Below are positions 8,441 to 17,286 of a stretch of 64,000 nt of DNA, one piece after another (within the stretch, counting starts at the first letter, position 1; every line of letters begins with the position of its first letter). The stretch comes from Candidimonas humi. Lineage in GTDB: Bacteria; Pseudomonadota; Gammaproteobacteria; Burkholderiales; Burkholderiaceae_B. The stretch spans positions 124,001 through 188,000 of the forward strand of contig NZ_JAHTBN010000006.1 of assembly GCF_019166065.1 (NCBI RefSeq), given 5' to 3'. The notes beneath the pieces are model-generated. The model did no database searches. It worked only from the letters and a program-made list of their open reading frames with translations, and was not told the origin of the DNA. Position numbers and translations under genes: made by a program.

Positions 8441-8851
8441 GATGCGGGACTCTTTCGTGCGGTAGGAACTGAGCGCAAAGACTGGCTTGATCTCGGCCAG
8501 GTACGCCTTCGCCACCTTGGCGAACGAGCTTTCACGAGCGCGCTTACGCTCCTCCAACGCATCTAGGTTGCGCCGCTTGATCTGCTGCCGCTCATGAGCA
8601 GGATGGATACCCTGCTTGACCAAAGCGCGCGCCTTCTCGCGGGCCGCACGCGCCTCTGCAAGACTCACCTGGGGAAAACCGCCAATAGCAAAGAGGTTTT
8701 CCTTGTCTTGCAGACGGTACTTCCACCGCCAGAGTTTGCCGCCGGTAGGTTTGACCAGCAGGAACAGACCGCCGCCGTCTGAAAGTTTCCAATCTCGATC
8801 AGTCGATTTGGCCGACCTGACCTTGGCATCGGTGAGTAGATTCTCGGGCAT
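8420..8851 (-). pseudogene. Truncated P4-type tyrosine integrase (N-terminal part)
   Basis: 143 codons carry the DUF4102 arm-binding domain of P4-family integrases (LTDAKVRSAK, DGGGLFLLVKPTGGKLWRWK, IGGFPQVSLAEARAAREKA) and the start of the core-binding domain (SFAKVAKAYL ... SSYRTKESRIRKYL). It then stops. The whole catalytic domain with the R-H-R-Y residues is missing, so it cannot recombine DNA. Its start points towards the att repeat at 9042-9073, the usual integrase-att geometry. The truncation explains why the element is fixed. Confidence 0.85.
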
Positions 8852-8876
8852 CGTTGGACTCCACTGCGGGGAGATG

Positions 8877-8917
8877 TACCCCCACGGTTGAACACGAGTA
8901 CCCCCAACGCTACCCCC
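8877..8917 (-). repeat. Three GGGGGTA direct repeats between integrase start and att repeat
   Basis: On the minus strand GGGGGTA occurs at 8877-8883, 8899-8905 and 8911-8917, between the integrase start codon and the att copy at 9042. Short direct repeats here are typical arm-type binding sites of P4-family integrases. Further right, GCTCAGTAG near 8951 and CTACTGAGC near 9015 form inverted arms, and TTTTCTGGA / TCCAGAAAA an outer pair. Together these resemble one half of an attP region. Confidence 0.55.
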
Positions 8918-9041
8918 GAATTTTCTGGACCTTGATGAACAATAGGAACGCTCAGTAGACCGTATTGTTTATACAACCCATTGATTTGAAACGGGTCAAC
9001 CTATCCACCAAGCGCTACTGAGCACCACCGAGATCCAGAAA

Positions 9042-9073
9042 AAATCGTCAGACGTTGATCACACGTTGAACAA
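9042..9073. repeat. attR-like direct repeat at the ychF 3' end
   Basis: The right-hand copy of the 32-base repeat also present at 6684-6715. It spans the last four codons of ychF, its TGA (9059-9061) and 17 downstream bases, so ychF stays intact after integration. This is the classic strategy of elements that integrate into the 3' end of a gene and restore it. Confidence 0.8.
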
Positions 9074-10150
9074 AAAGTTCATCACGTCCCCGTCCTTGAC
9101 CACGTACTCCTTGCCTTCGGCGCGCATCTTGCCGGCTTCCTTGGCGCCCTGCTCGCCTTTGCAGGCGATGTAGTCTTCGTAGGCGATGGTCTGGGCGCGG
9201 ATGAAGCCGCGCTCGAAGTCGGTGTGGATGACGCCGGCGGCCTTGGGCGCCGTGTCGCCGACGTGTATGGTCCAGGCGCGCACTTCCTTGACGCCGGCGG
9301 TGAAGTAGGTCTGCAGGCCCAGCAGGCGGAAGCCGGCCCGGATGACGCGGTTCAGGCCGGGCTCTTCCATGCCCATGTCGGCCAGGAAGATCTGCTTGTC
9401 CTCGTCGTCGAGATCGGCGATCTCGGCTTCGACGGCGGCGCAGATGGCCACGACCGGGGCGTTCTCGGCCTCGGCGTATTTCTGCACGGCCTGGAGATGC
9501 GGATTGTCGGTAAAGCCGTGCTCGGCGACATTGGCCACGTACATGGCAGGCTTGGCGGTGATGAAGCACAGGGGCTTGAGCAACTCCATCGAGTCTTCGT
9601 CCAGGTCCAGAGAACGGATCGGACGCGCCTCGTTGAGCACCGGGATGACGCGTTCGAGCACGGCGACCATCTTGATGGCTTCCTTGTCGCCGGCGCGCGC
9701 GGTCTTCTGGTGGCGGTTCAGGGCCTTCTCGGCCGAAGCCAGGTCGGCCAGGGCCAGTTCGGTGTTGATGACCTCGATGTCGGAGATCGGGTCGATGCGC
9801 CCCGCCACGTGCACGACGTTCTCGTCCTCGAAGCAGCGCACCACGTGCACGATGGCATCGGTCTCGCGGATGTTGGCCAGGAACTGGTTGCCCAGGCCCT
9901 CGCCCTTGGAGGCCCCGGCCACCAGGCCGGCGATGTCGACGAACTCGACCACGGCGGGCATGATGCGCTCGGGCTTGACGATTTCGGCCAGGGCAGTCAG
10001 GCGCGCATCGGGCACTTCCACCACGCCCACATTGGGCTCGATGGTGCAGAAGGGATAGTTTTCGGCGGCGATGCCGGCTTTGGTGAGAGCGTTGAAGAGG
10101 GTCGATTTGCCGACGTTCGGCAGGCCGACGATGCCGCATTGCAGAGCCAT
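9059..10150 (-). CDS. ychF: Redox-regulated ATPase / OBG-family GTPase YchF
   Basis: 363 aa, full family length. The P-loop GLPNVGKST lies at residues ~8-16, followed by the other OBG-type motifs, a coiled region, and a C-terminal TGS domain ending in DVMNFLFNV. YchF binds ATP or GTP and associates with ribosomes. AGGATTCTAA sits just before the ATG. Both ends of the gene are duplicated outside it (6684-6715 and 13244-13344), so it is held between two elements, yet the frame is complete. Its present upstream sequence belongs to the right-hand element, so its promoter has probably been exchanged. Confidence 0.97.
   Translation of the reverse strand: MALQCGIVGLPNVGKSTLFNALTKAGIAAENYPFCTIEPNVGVVEVPDARLTALAEIVKPERIMPAVVEFVDIAGLVAGASKGEGLGNQFLANIRETDAIVHVVRCFEDENVVHVAGRIDPISDIEVINTELALADLASAEKALNRHQKTARAGDKEAIKMVAVLERVIPVLNEARPIRSLDLDEDSMELLKPLCFITAKPAMYVANVAEHGFTDNPHLQAVQKYAEAENAPVVAICAAVEAEIADLDDEDKQIFLADMGMEEPGLNRVIRAGFRLLGLQTYFTAGVKEVRAWTIHVGDTAPKAAGVIHTDFERGFIRAQTIAYEDYIACKGEQGAKEAGKMRAEGKEYVVKDGDVMNFLFNV
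10050..10150 (-). repeat. 5' end of ychF, functional copy of a 101-bp duplication
   Basis: Bases 10050-10150 match 13244-13344 with one difference (10058 g versus 13252 a), a silent AAC/AAT change in an Asn codon. It covers the first ~33 codons, including the P-loop. The partner copy at 13244-13344 lacks the rest of the gene. The pair brackets element 2, about 3.19 kb long. Confidence 0.85.
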
Positions 10151-10436
10151 TTAGAATCCTATGTTTATCAAGGCACTAGCGAACCCGATGTGAGTGAGTT
10201 CGAAGTGCCCGACCACCGCCTGAGGGAAATTGGGCGAAGGTCGTGTGTGCTGGCGCGGATGGGGCAAAACCGGGCTGGATAGCAGGATTTTGTCCGCGAT
10301 TTGTCCACGAAAGCAGGGATTTTAACCGGGATGGAGAGAGGAACGAAAAGTGCCGTTCCGGTCGGAACAACCCGCTTCCCAACCGATAGGCCATGACCCG
10401 ACAATAGGTGCCACCAACGATCACGGATACGACCGG

Positions 10437-11396
10437 ATGAGCATGAACACCCCAGAATCTCCTACACCATCTCAACGGCCCAAGATTATTATTACGAACA
10501 AGAACATTAAGCTCTGGGCATATCTCGACATCACAAATCCACTTGTAGCGTGGGAAGTAGCGATAGGCCGAATATGCTCTGCCGATGATCCATCGAGAAA
10601 GATATACGCAGCATCTCTTTGGTTCTACTCGCTGATGCGCCGCTTGTCCAAAGACGGTCTGGATAGGCGTTTCTTGAATGAATTGCTTCTTGAACAAGCA
10701 CGCTTGCAGACTCATCCTGATGCCGTTTCCCGGCTCAGAGGCGTTTATTTTTTCGAATCAGAAGAGATAGCGAATGCAGCTGTCGCTCGCTGGGGAATAC
10801 CGCAGAACCGACGATTTATTTCTTCTGTCAATTTTTCAGCAAACGCCCTTACACAGGTTGATTCAGAATGGATAACGTGGAAGCTGAAATCTGAAGACCG
10901 AGACTGGATGCCGAGATACTGGGCTGGAGAGACTTACGGCGAGAGGCCATTAACTGAAGTGCTAGCCAGCGGCATCGGCCTAATTGAAAACATGGAATTG
11001 CGAAACGAAGCAGTTCGGTGGATTTATCAAAACTGGCCTACATCCACTCCTTTGCTTAGCATGGCTGCTTGTGCCATCAGGGAGTCTGTCACCCTGGGTA
11101 TCGCTGAATTCGAGACCGTTGGCCTAATCAGTCCTGTCCTCACCGTAGGCAATGGCATCATCCAGGGAAAACACGTAATTAACACCCGCGCCTTGGCCAC
11201 CAACCAAGCAGAGATCATAAAGGCGCTGGAAGCCTGCCGAGCACGTGGCGAATATCTACCTTGGATCGTAGACCCTGACAATGATGTGTTATTCCGAGTG
11301 CCCGACTTATCCTCTTTTAACTTTGAAATACGCGACACAAAGGCCGCAGAAACATTAATTACGGTTCACGATGCCAGCATATCGTCCAAATCGTAG
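10437..11396 (+). CDS. Unrecognised AT-richer protein in the ychF 5' element
   Basis: 319 aa from the ATG at 10437; a start at 10350 is also open but less likely, and no strong ribosome site decides it. No signal peptide or membrane segment. Visible blocks are YAASLWFYSLMRRLSKDG, RGVYFFESEEIANAAVARWG, ISSVNFSANALTQVDSEWIT, RYWAGETYGERPLTEVLASG and a C-terminal YLPWIVDPDNDVLFRVPDLS. None forms a catalytic motif I can name. Codon use is clearly less GC-rich than in the flanking core genes, which marks it as acquired cargo. With the DUF2971 gene it is one of two intact genes in this element; a defence or toxin role is possible but unproven. Confidence 0.7.
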   Translation: MSMNTPESPTPSQRPKIIITNKNIKLWAYLDITNPLVAWEVAIGRICSADDPSRKIYAASLWFYSLMRRLSKDGLDRRFLNELLLEQARLQTHPDAVSRLRGVYFFESEEIANAAVARWGIPQNRRFISSVNFSANALTQVDSEWITWKLKSEDRDWMPRYWAGETYGERPLTEVLASGIGLIENMELRNEAVRWIYQNWPTSTPLLSMAACAIRESVTLGIAEFETVGLISPVLTVGNGIIQGKHVINTRALATNQAEIIKALEACRARGEYLPWIVDPDNDVLFRVPDLSSFNFEIRDTKAAETLITVHDASISSKS

Positions 11397-11412
11397 CTCT
11401 CCAGACTCAGTA

Positions 11413-11805
11413 TCAATAGCGCAACTCATCCCACCGCTCCGCCACGACCACGCCCCAATTGCCGCTGGCGTTCGGTCTAGTCCAATAGGCTACTTTCATC
11501 TTCCGCAAGTAGGTCAGCGCCTCGTCAAAGTCGGCAAATGTCTTGACCGCCCCCTTCGCGCCGACGTAGTAGCGCCCCGTCCGTGGCTTGGTCAAGCCGG
11601 GATGGAAGCATGACCCGTCCGCCGCGTAGGACTCCTCCACCTTGGGCGCGGCCTTGACCTCAACCCGCTTCCGCGCCCCCGTGGCGGTCTTGCCCTTGGC
11701 CGGCTTGGCCTGAACCGTCTTACCAGACCCCGGCTTGTCCGTGGTGAACAGCTCGTAGGTCTCGACCTTCAGCGCCACAGCCAGCGTCTCAATGGCGTCC
11801 AGCGA
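11413..11805 (-). pseudogene. XRE-type regulator fragment (C-terminal part)
   Basis: The minus strand reads SLDAIETLAVALKVETYELF, typical of the end of an XRE helix-turn-helix domain. A Lys/Ala/Pro-rich linker and a C-terminal domain (GRYYVGAKGAVKTFADFDEA ... NWGVVVAERWDEL) follow. Upstream of SLDAIE the frame continues only into antisense of the recombinase fragment, so the HTH itself is gone. The break at about 11805 coincides with the start of recombinase homology on the other strand, marking an illegitimate junction. Confidence 0.7.
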
Positions 11806-11806
11806 C

Positions 11807-12175
11807 GACCGGCTCGGGCGCGACGCCATCGACGTGCTACAGACCGTGAAGAACCTGGCCAGCCATGGCGTGAAGGTCATCGTCTTGCAGCTTGGCACGA
11901 CCGACCTGACCGGGCCCGCTGGCAAGCTGCTGCTGTCGATGCTGGCCGCAGTTGCTGAAATGGAGCGCGACCTTCTTATAGAGCGCACGCAAGCCGGACT
12001 GGCGCGGGCGAAGGCCGAGGGCAAGAAGCTCGGCAGGCCCGCAAGGACGACGCCTAAGCAGCGGGCTGAGATTCTGCGACGGCTGGGCGCGGGTGAATCA
12101 GTCAGCGAGCTCGCGCGGGTCTACTCAATCTCGCGAGCGAGCATCAACAGCATGAGAAACCAACACTCAGCGTAG
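11807..12175 (+). pseudogene. Serine recombinase (resolvase/invertase) fragment lacking its catalytic N-terminus
   Basis: The readable part begins DRLGRDAIDVLQTVKNLASH and includes MLAAVAEMERDLLIERTQAG, the long E-helix region of Tn3/Hin-type serine recombinases. The C-terminal DNA-binding segment (AKAEGKKLGRPART ... VYSISRASINSMRNQHSA) follows. The first ~70 residues with the catalytic Ser and arginines are absent, replaced by the junction near 11805. It ends on the ORF of the convergent DUF2971 gene, overlapping by 9 bases. Not able to recombine as it stands. Confidence 0.8.
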
Positions 12176-13132
12176 CGGGATGCCTGAAGAATAAACCTTC
12201 TGATGTGCGTCTTGAACCCCGATCAGGTTCAGCTCTCGAACAAGCGCCTCCCAGATGGAAGCAGGGTAGCTTGTAGGACCGATGATGATTCGATCCAGCA
12301 ACTCGGGAATAGTCAGATTGGTGATCCCTATTTCTGGGTTGTTCTTCAGCGGCAGCTTCCAGACAATCTGAGGAATGCCCGACACAACCTCAGTTTCAGA
12401 GAATAGGTGCGGGGACTGGTCCAAATTCGGAAGATGAATAACTCGCCACTCCTGCTCTTCCTTGAATGCTTGATGCTTCATGGAAACTACTGCCATCAGC
12501 AGCATTCGGTGGGCATACCCGACGATGATTGGTTTCTCAAATCGTCGCAAAAAATCAAGGTTAGCCTCGATTTGCGCAATGACCGCTTCCACCTGCCCCT
12601 TCAAGTCTTGCTGATTGAAATACCCAACAGGACTTAAGATTGCGCGAGCCGGAGCGGCTGCATTAGGAGGGGGTGGCCGCAACACAAACGCCACACCCGC
12701 AGTGTCTTGACTGAATGCTCGCCACATGGAAAGCCGACCATACTGGTCTTCTGCATCATCATGCCGCGAAAAACACGCAATGTATGTAGCGAACTGGGTC
12801 TCTTTCCACCAATGGTCAAACACTCTTATAGTTTCCTGACCCGCACCCGCAGCACACCCATCTAGCGCTGCGCACAACCGCTTAAATAGCAGACTGTCAT
12901 CCGCCCCCAGACAGGATTTCAACTCCGTGAACCCATGCTGCACTTCACTAAAGTCATGCATGGCCCGTGCGTTTCTCAGCCAGATGGTCTGCGACCTGAT
13001 GATCTTGATAGCCACATCGGCCGTCGTATAGTGAACGAGCTTCCCGCCGCATTGCAGCTCATCTGTTTTCTGCATCGCATACGGCATAAAGATTTTGGCC
13101 AACTGCACGGCGGTATCTGGGTCAATAGCCAT
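12167..13132 (-). CDS. DUF2971 domain-containing protein
   Basis: 321 aa from the ATG at 13132 (GGAG nine bases upstream). An in-frame extension to 13429 runs out of frame across the ychF fragment and is not coding. The order HYTTADVAIKIIRSQTIWLR, FSEVQHGF, CFSRHDDAEDQYGRLSMWRA, MKHQAFKEEQEWRVI is the DUF2971 pattern: an N-terminal condition strand, a central CFS...WxxYA-like motif and a late KxxxxxxEkEwR motif. Biochemical role unknown; members often sit in mobile or defence-type islands. It lies downstream of the old ychF promoter region with only the ychF fragment between. Confidence 0.75.
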   Translation of the reverse strand: MAIDPDTAVQLAKIFMPYAMQKTDELQCGGKLVHYTTADVAIKIIRSQTIWLRNARAMHDFSEVQHGFTELKSCLGADDSLLFKRLCAALDGCAAGAGQETIRVFDHWWKETQFATYIACFSRHDDAEDQYGRLSMWRAFSQDTAGVAFVLRPPPPNAAAPARAILSPVGYFNQQDLKGQVEAVIAQIEANLDFLRRFEKPIIVGYAHRMLLMAVVSMKHQAFKEEQEWRVIHLPNLDQSPHLFSETEVVSGIPQIVWKLPLKNNPEIGITNLTIPELLDRIIIGPTSYPASIWEALVRELNLIGVQDAHQKVYSSGIPLR

Positions 13133-13227
13133 TCGACAGACTCCGATGTAGAGGGACTTGATCTTTGTCCAGGCAGTGTCCTCGCTCTTCTTCTGCCGCC
13201 CGGATGTCGTTGATTCGTCAGGCGCTT

Positions 13228-13344
13228 TTACTTCGACTGGCTTAAGGGATAATTTTCGGCGGCGATGCCGGCTTTGGTGAGAGCGTTGAAGAGGGTCGAT
13301 TTGCCGACGTTCGGCAGGCCGACGATGCCGCATTGCAGAGCCAT
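13228..13344 (-). pseudogene. ychF 5' fragment: 38-codon stub with P-loop
   Basis: The minus strand encodes the first ~33 residues of YchF from its own ATG at 13344 ([20 protein letters not shown], continuing to AENYP). It then departs to LSQSK and a stop at 13228. AGGATTC remains in front of the ATG and the sequence upstream (13345-13450) looks like the original ychF leader. It is therefore the original 5' end, separated from the gene by element 2. If translated it would give a short P-loop peptide. Confidence 0.85.
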
Positions 13345-13450
13345 GAGAATCCTGATTGTGACGTACAGCGAATGAAAACGGCATTTTACCGTGCCGGGGT
13401 AGGCGGCGCGCCGGGCCGCCACGTGCCACAGCCCGTGGTCCGGGAAAGCT

Positions 13451-14320
13451 TCAGGTGACGAGCTGTCCGAAGGGCGAGTGCAAGATGATCCACACCACCA
13501 GCAGGGGGCCGGCGTTGAACAGGCCGTGCAGCAGCATGGACGCGCCTATGCCGCGACGCGTGCGGATCCAGCCCAGCGCCAGGCCGGTCATCCATTGCGG
13601 CAGCACCAGCAGCGGCATAAGCCAATAAGGGGTGTGCGGCATGGAAAAGTTGTGCAGGTGCACGGCCGCGAAGGCCAGCATGGCCAGATGGAAGACCCAG
13701 GGGAAGCTGCGCCGGTAGCGCCGCCTGTTGCGCCAGGACATGGGGCTGCGGGCGCGACGCAGCAGCCGTGCCAGCGGGCCGGCCGCGAAGGAGGATGGAG
13801 CGGATAGGCCGTCCGTCCCATCTGCGGCCATCCCTCGCCGCGCGGGGCCGCGCAGGTATGGCAGCCAGCAAAGCAGCAATATGGCGGCGACCAGCCAGAT
13901 GGTCCAGGGCCTGGGCCCGTACAGCATGGCGACGACGGCCGCCGGCACCTGCCAGCGCGCCTGCGCGGGGTGGCGCAGGCCATAACGGAAGACCAGTTCC
14001 TCGACCAGCGGCGCCCAGATCAGGGCCTGCAGCCAGGGAATGTTGGCGATGTTCAGCCTATGGTCCGCGCCGCCGAGCCCGGCGGCGGCCACGGCGATCG
14101 GGCCGAGGAAGAACAGGTTGACGCACCACAGGAAGCAGGCCCATTGCAGCAAGCGTGGCCACGGCAGCGTGGGGAACCAGTCTGCCCACCATCCGTCTGC
14201 GGGCCGCCTGCCCGGCAGGCGCGGGCCGAAGGCCGGGCGCCGGATGAATCCGATGAAATCGTGAAGTTCGTCGCGCCAGCGCCGGCCGCGCTGCGCGCCG
14301 ACTGCAGGCGCCGGATTCAT
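13451..14320 (-). CDS. CPBP-family intramembrane metalloprotease
   Basis: 289 aa from the ATG at 14320; the frame is open further upstream but that part lacks protein character. The CPBP/Abi motifs are present: EELVFR (in [13 protein letters not shown]), a helix ending FAAVHLHNF, and LHGLFNAGP. Five or more hydrophobic segments are seen. This family, which includes Rce1-type proteases, cleaves membrane-associated substrates, often precursor peptides or regulators. It stands alone upstream of the ychF leader on the same strand; substrate unknown. A large loop (~170-200) is unusually Arg/Ala/Pro-rich. Confidence 0.8.
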   Translation of the reverse strand: MNPAPAVGAQRGRRWRDELHDFIGFIRRPAFGPRLPGRRPADGWWADWFPTLPWPRLLQWACFLWCVNLFFLGPIAVAAAGLGGADHRLNIANIPWLQALIWAPLVEELVFRYGLRHPAQARWQVPAAVVAMLYGPRPWTIWLVAAILLLCWLPYLRGPARRGMAADGTDGLSAPSSFAAGPLARLLRRARSPMSWRNRRRYRRSFPWVFHLAMLAFAAVHLHNFSMPHTPYWLMPLLVLPQWMTGLALGWIRTRRGIGASMLLHGLFNAGPLLVVWIILHSPFGQLVT

Positions 14321-14608
14321 GCGCGCTCGCGGCGAATACGTCCGCAGCCGTGGCTCGGAAATGCGGCGCACGAGGCGGCCGGCATGCGGCACGGCATCGC
14401 CGACCCGGTGTCGCGCCTGCAGGTGCAGACCCTGCAGGACAACACCGCGGGCCATGGCATGGCCTTTCTCAGCATGGACCGAAGAAAGGAGTGCGAATGC
14501 GCGGCGTATGCGCAAGCTGCAGCGGAATTACAGTGCCTGCGGCTGCGAGACGGGCCTGCATGATGCGCACCGGCGTACGGCACGGCGCAAGCCGCTATCC
14601 GCCTCATG

Positions 14609-15208
14609 TCAGGCACGGTTGGCCTCGTGCAATTGATTGATGGCACGAGGGAATTCGCCGCGCAGCAGGTCCGGCACGATGGCGCGGCAGCGGTCGATGA
14701 CTTCTTCGATTTCCTTGAGCTCTTCGCGGCGCGGGGCATTCAGCACGAAGGCCGCCACTTGCTGGGCCAGGCCCAGGCTGCGCGGGTGGCCTATGCCTAT
14801 GCGCAAGCGCCAGAAATCGGGGCTGCCGAACGCGGCCTGGATGTCGCGCAGGCCGTTGTGGCCGGCGTGGCCGCCACCCTTCTTGAGCTTGACCTGCCCC
14901 GGCAGCAGGTCGAGCTCGTCGTGCAGCACCAGCACCTGCTCGGGCGCCAGCTTATAGAAGCGCAGCAGCGCCCCCGCGGCCTGGCCGGAACGGTTCATGA
15001 AGGTGGTGGGCTTGGCCAGCACCACGGCCTCGCCGTCGACACGGGCCTTGGCCACTTGCGCAAAAAAGGCTTTCTCGGCCGAGAACGAAACCTTGAGGTC
15101 GTCGGCAAGGTGGTCGGCGAGCCAGAAGCCGGCATTGTGGCGCGTGACTTCGTATTCGGGGCCGGGATTGCCCAGGCCGACTATCAATCGTATGGGGAGA
15201 GCAGACAT
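14609..15208 (-). CDS. pth: Peptidyl-tRNA hydrolase
   Basis: 199 aa, typical length. Releases tRNA from prematurely dropped peptidyl-tRNA. Key motifs are [16 protein letters not shown] (catalytic His region), FMNRSG, HDELDL and [12 protein letters not shown]. It lies downstream of rplY on the same strand with a probable terminator between, and the rplY-pth-ychF order is conserved in this bacterial group. The 288 bases between it and the CPBP gene show no further gene. Confidence 0.97.
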   Translation of the reverse strand: MSALPIRLIVGLGNPGPEYEVTRHNAGFWLADHLADDLKVSFSAEKAFFAQVAKARVDGEAVVLAKPTTFMNRSGQAAGALLRFYKLAPEQVLVLHDELDLLPGQVKLKKGGGHAGHNGLRDIQAAFGSPDFWRLRIGIGHPRSLGLAQQVAAFVLNAPRREELKEIEEVIDRCRAIVPDLLRGEFPRAINQLHEANRA

Positions 15209-15272
15209 GGACGCGATTGTAATGCCTGGTCATCGCGGCGAAGCCACGATGCCTTGCGGAGATAAAGCGAAA

Positions 15273-15298
15273 CCCCCGACGGCAAAGCCGTACGGGGG
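15273..15298 (-). terminator. Rho-independent terminator after rplY
   Basis: On the minus strand CCCCCGTACGGC / GCCGTCGGGGG form a GC-rich hairpin (one-base bulge, loop TTT) followed by TTTCGCTTT. It lies between rplY and pth, so it probably attenuates transcription into pth rather than isolating it. Confidence 0.6.
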
Positions 15299-15404
15299 CT
15301 GGGACTTGCAAAGGCTGCGCCTGCAGACCGGGCTGTTCGGCTCGGCCATGCAGGCCGGGCCTGTGCGGCCTGGATCTGCGCAGCTCGTATCTACGCGACC
15401 CGCC

Positions 15405-16031
15405 TTATTCCGCAGGCTTGTCTGCGGCGGGGGCGGCAGCGGGAGCGGCTTCGTCGGCCGCATCACTGCCGGCCTTGACGTATGCCGAGGCCAGCGCCGG
15501 GTTGGCGTCGCCGCCGTGCGACACGTAGGTCACGCCCACGGGCAAGGTGATGTCGGACAGGTGCAGGATCGAGCCGGCCAGCATATTGCCGAGGTTCACC
15601 TCGATGTACTGCGGCAGGTTGGCCGGCAGGCAGGCGATTTCCAGTTCGGTCAGCACGTGCGTGACGATCGCGCCGCTGAGCTTGACGGCGGGTGATTGGT
15701 CGGCGTTGATGAAGTGCAGGGGCACCTTGGTGTGCAGCGCCTGGCTGGCGTCGACGCGCTGGAAGTCCACGTGCAGCACTTGCTGCTTGTAGGGGTGCCA
15801 TTGCACCGAGCGCAGCAGCACTTGCTCGGTCTTGCCGCCCAGGTCCATGGTCAGGATCGACGCATGGAAGGATTCCTTGCGCAGGGCATGGTAGATCTCG
15901 TTGTGATCGAGCTCGACGCTAAGGGGCTGGGCGGTGCCGCCGTATACGATGGCGGGAACACGGCCGGCGCGGCGCAGGCGGCGGCTCGCACTCGTACCCT
16001 GTACGCTACGCTCTGTGGCGTTGAATTTCAT
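15405..16031 (-). CDS. rplY: 50S ribosomal protein L25/general stress protein Ctc
   Basis: 208 aa, the long Ctc/TL5 form. The N-terminal 5S rRNA-binding domain begins [20 protein letters not shown] with [10 protein letters not shown]. The C-terminal TL5 domain includes [19 protein letters not shown] and ends in an Ala/Pro tail (~188-208). Binds 5S rRNA in the large subunit. It sits 112 bases downstream of prs, the prs-rplY-pth-ychF arrangement usual in betaproteobacteria. Confidence 0.95.
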   Translation of the reverse strand: MKFNATERSVQGTSASRRLRRAGRVPAIVYGGTAQPLSVELDHNEIYHALRKESFHASILTMDLGGKTEQVLLRSVQWHPYKQQVLHVDFQRVDASQALHTKVPLHFINADQSPAVKLSGAIVTHVLTELEIACLPANLPQYIEVNLGNMLAGSILHLSDITLPVGVTYVSHGGDANPALASAYVKAGSDAADEAAPAAAPAADKPAE

Positions 16032-16143
16032 GGAAGACTCCGAAAAAACAATGGGCTTGTCGGCCCAGTTATAAAAAACGCAGCGCGAAATGCGCGGCGC
16101 ACAATGGCATGGCCTGCCGCGACCAGCGGGCCATGCACGAAAC

Positions 16144-17094
16144 TTAATCTACGAACAGGGAACTGACAGATTCGGCGTTCGAGATGCGCAATATGGTTTC
16201 GCCCAGCAGCGATGCGCACGAAAGCTGGCGGATTTTGCCACAGTCGCGCGCGGCGTCGGACAAGGGGATGGTGTCGGTCACCACCAGTTCGTCCAGGCCC
16301 GATTCGACGATGCGCTGCACCGCCCCGCCCGACAGCACCGGATGCGTACAGTATGCGTAGACCGAAATCGCGCCGCGGTCTTTCAGGGCCTGCGCGGCCT
16401 TGCACAGCGTGCCGGCGGTGTCGACCATGTCGTCCATGATGATGCAGGTACGGCCGTCGACCTCGCCAATGATGTTCATGACTTCGGAGACATTGGCGCG
16501 CGGGCGGCGCTTGTCGATGATGGCCAGATCGGCCTCGAGCTGCTTGGCCAGCGCGCGCGCGCGCACCACGCCGCCGATGTCGGGCGAGACCACCACCAGG
16601 TCTTTGTAGCTGCGGCGCCAGATATCGCCCAGCAGGATGGGGCCCGCGTAGATATTGTCGACGGGTATGTCGAAGAAACCCTGGATCTGGTCGGCGTGCA
16701 GGTCCATGGTCATGACGCGATCCACGCCCACCACCTGCAGCATATTGGCCACCACCTTGGCCGAAATCGCCACGCGGGCCGAACGCGGCCGGCGGTCCTG
16801 GCGCGCATAGCCGAAGTACGGCATGGCGGCGGTGATGCGTCCGGCCGAGGCGCGGCGCAGCGCATCGACCATGACCATGATTTCCATGAGATTGTCGTTG
16901 GTGGGCGCGCACGTAGGCTGCAGCACGAAGACGTCCTTGCCGCGGACGTTCTCGTTGATTTCCACCATGACTTCGCCGTCGGAGAAGCGGCCGACGGCCA
17001 TCTTGCCCAGAGACATGTCGAGATGATTGACAACGTCAACCGCCAGCCGAGGATTGGCTGTGCCCGTGAAAATCATGAATCTGTCGTTTGCCAT
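16144..17094 (-). CDS. prs: Ribose-phosphate pyrophosphokinase
   Basis: 316 aa from the ATG at 17094 (start [18 protein letters not shown]); the frame is open for 24 more codons but the family starts here. Makes PRPP from ribose 5-phosphate and ATP for nucleotide, His and Trp synthesis. The loop/ATP region is [16 protein letters not shown], the PRPP-synthase signature [17 protein letters not shown], and the PRPP-binding loop [14 protein letters not shown]. The tRNA-Gln gene and ispE lie immediately upstream on the same strand and are likely co-transcribed. Confidence 0.97.
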   Translation of the reverse strand: MANDRFMIFTGTANPRLAVDVVNHLDMSLGKMAVGRFSDGEVMVEINENVRGKDVFVLQPTCAPTNDNLMEIMVMVDALRRASAGRITAAMPYFGYARQDRRPRSARVAISAKVVANMLQVVGVDRVMTMDLHADQIQGFFDIPVDNIYAGPILLGDIWRRSYKDLVVVSPDIGGVVRARALAKQLEADLAIIDKRRPRANVSEVMNIIGEVDGRTCIIMDDMVDTAGTLCKAAQALKDRGAISVYAYCTHPVLSGGAVQRIVESGLDELVVTDTIPLSDAARDCGKIRQLSCASLLGETILRISNAESVSSLFVD

Positions 17095-17208
17095 GATCGA
17101 TGGTAGAGATTGCGTGGCCTTAAACAACAAAGCCGTTGACCAGCACCCCCGATCGGGCCGACTCAACAGCTTTTTGCTAGCCCTTCAAGGCCGTTGGGCC
17201 AGGAAAAG

Positions 17209-17285
17209 TGGCTGGGGAAGAAGGATTCGAACCTTCGCATGCTGGAATCAAAATCCAGTGCCTTAACCAGCTTGGCGATTCCCCA
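17209..17285 (-). tRNA. tRNA-Gln (anticodon TTG)
   Basis: 77 nt including an encoded CCA. The acceptor stem is TGGGGAA/TTCCCCA with discriminator G. The anticodon arm CTGGA-TTTTGAT-TCCAG gives anticodon TTG, and the T arm contains the usual GGTTCGAATCC. It begins one base after the ispE stop codon and is followed by prs, so it is probably processed from an ispE-tRNA-prs transcript. Confidence 0.97.
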
Positions 17286-17286
17286 A

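Noticed and set aside
10361-10374. Short palindrome GTTCCGGTCGGAAC
   Set aside because: Too short and isolated to call as an operator.
13132-13429. Long N-terminal extension of the DUF2971 gene
   Set aside because: The extension runs in the wrong frame across the ychF fragment; the family starts near the ATG at 13132.
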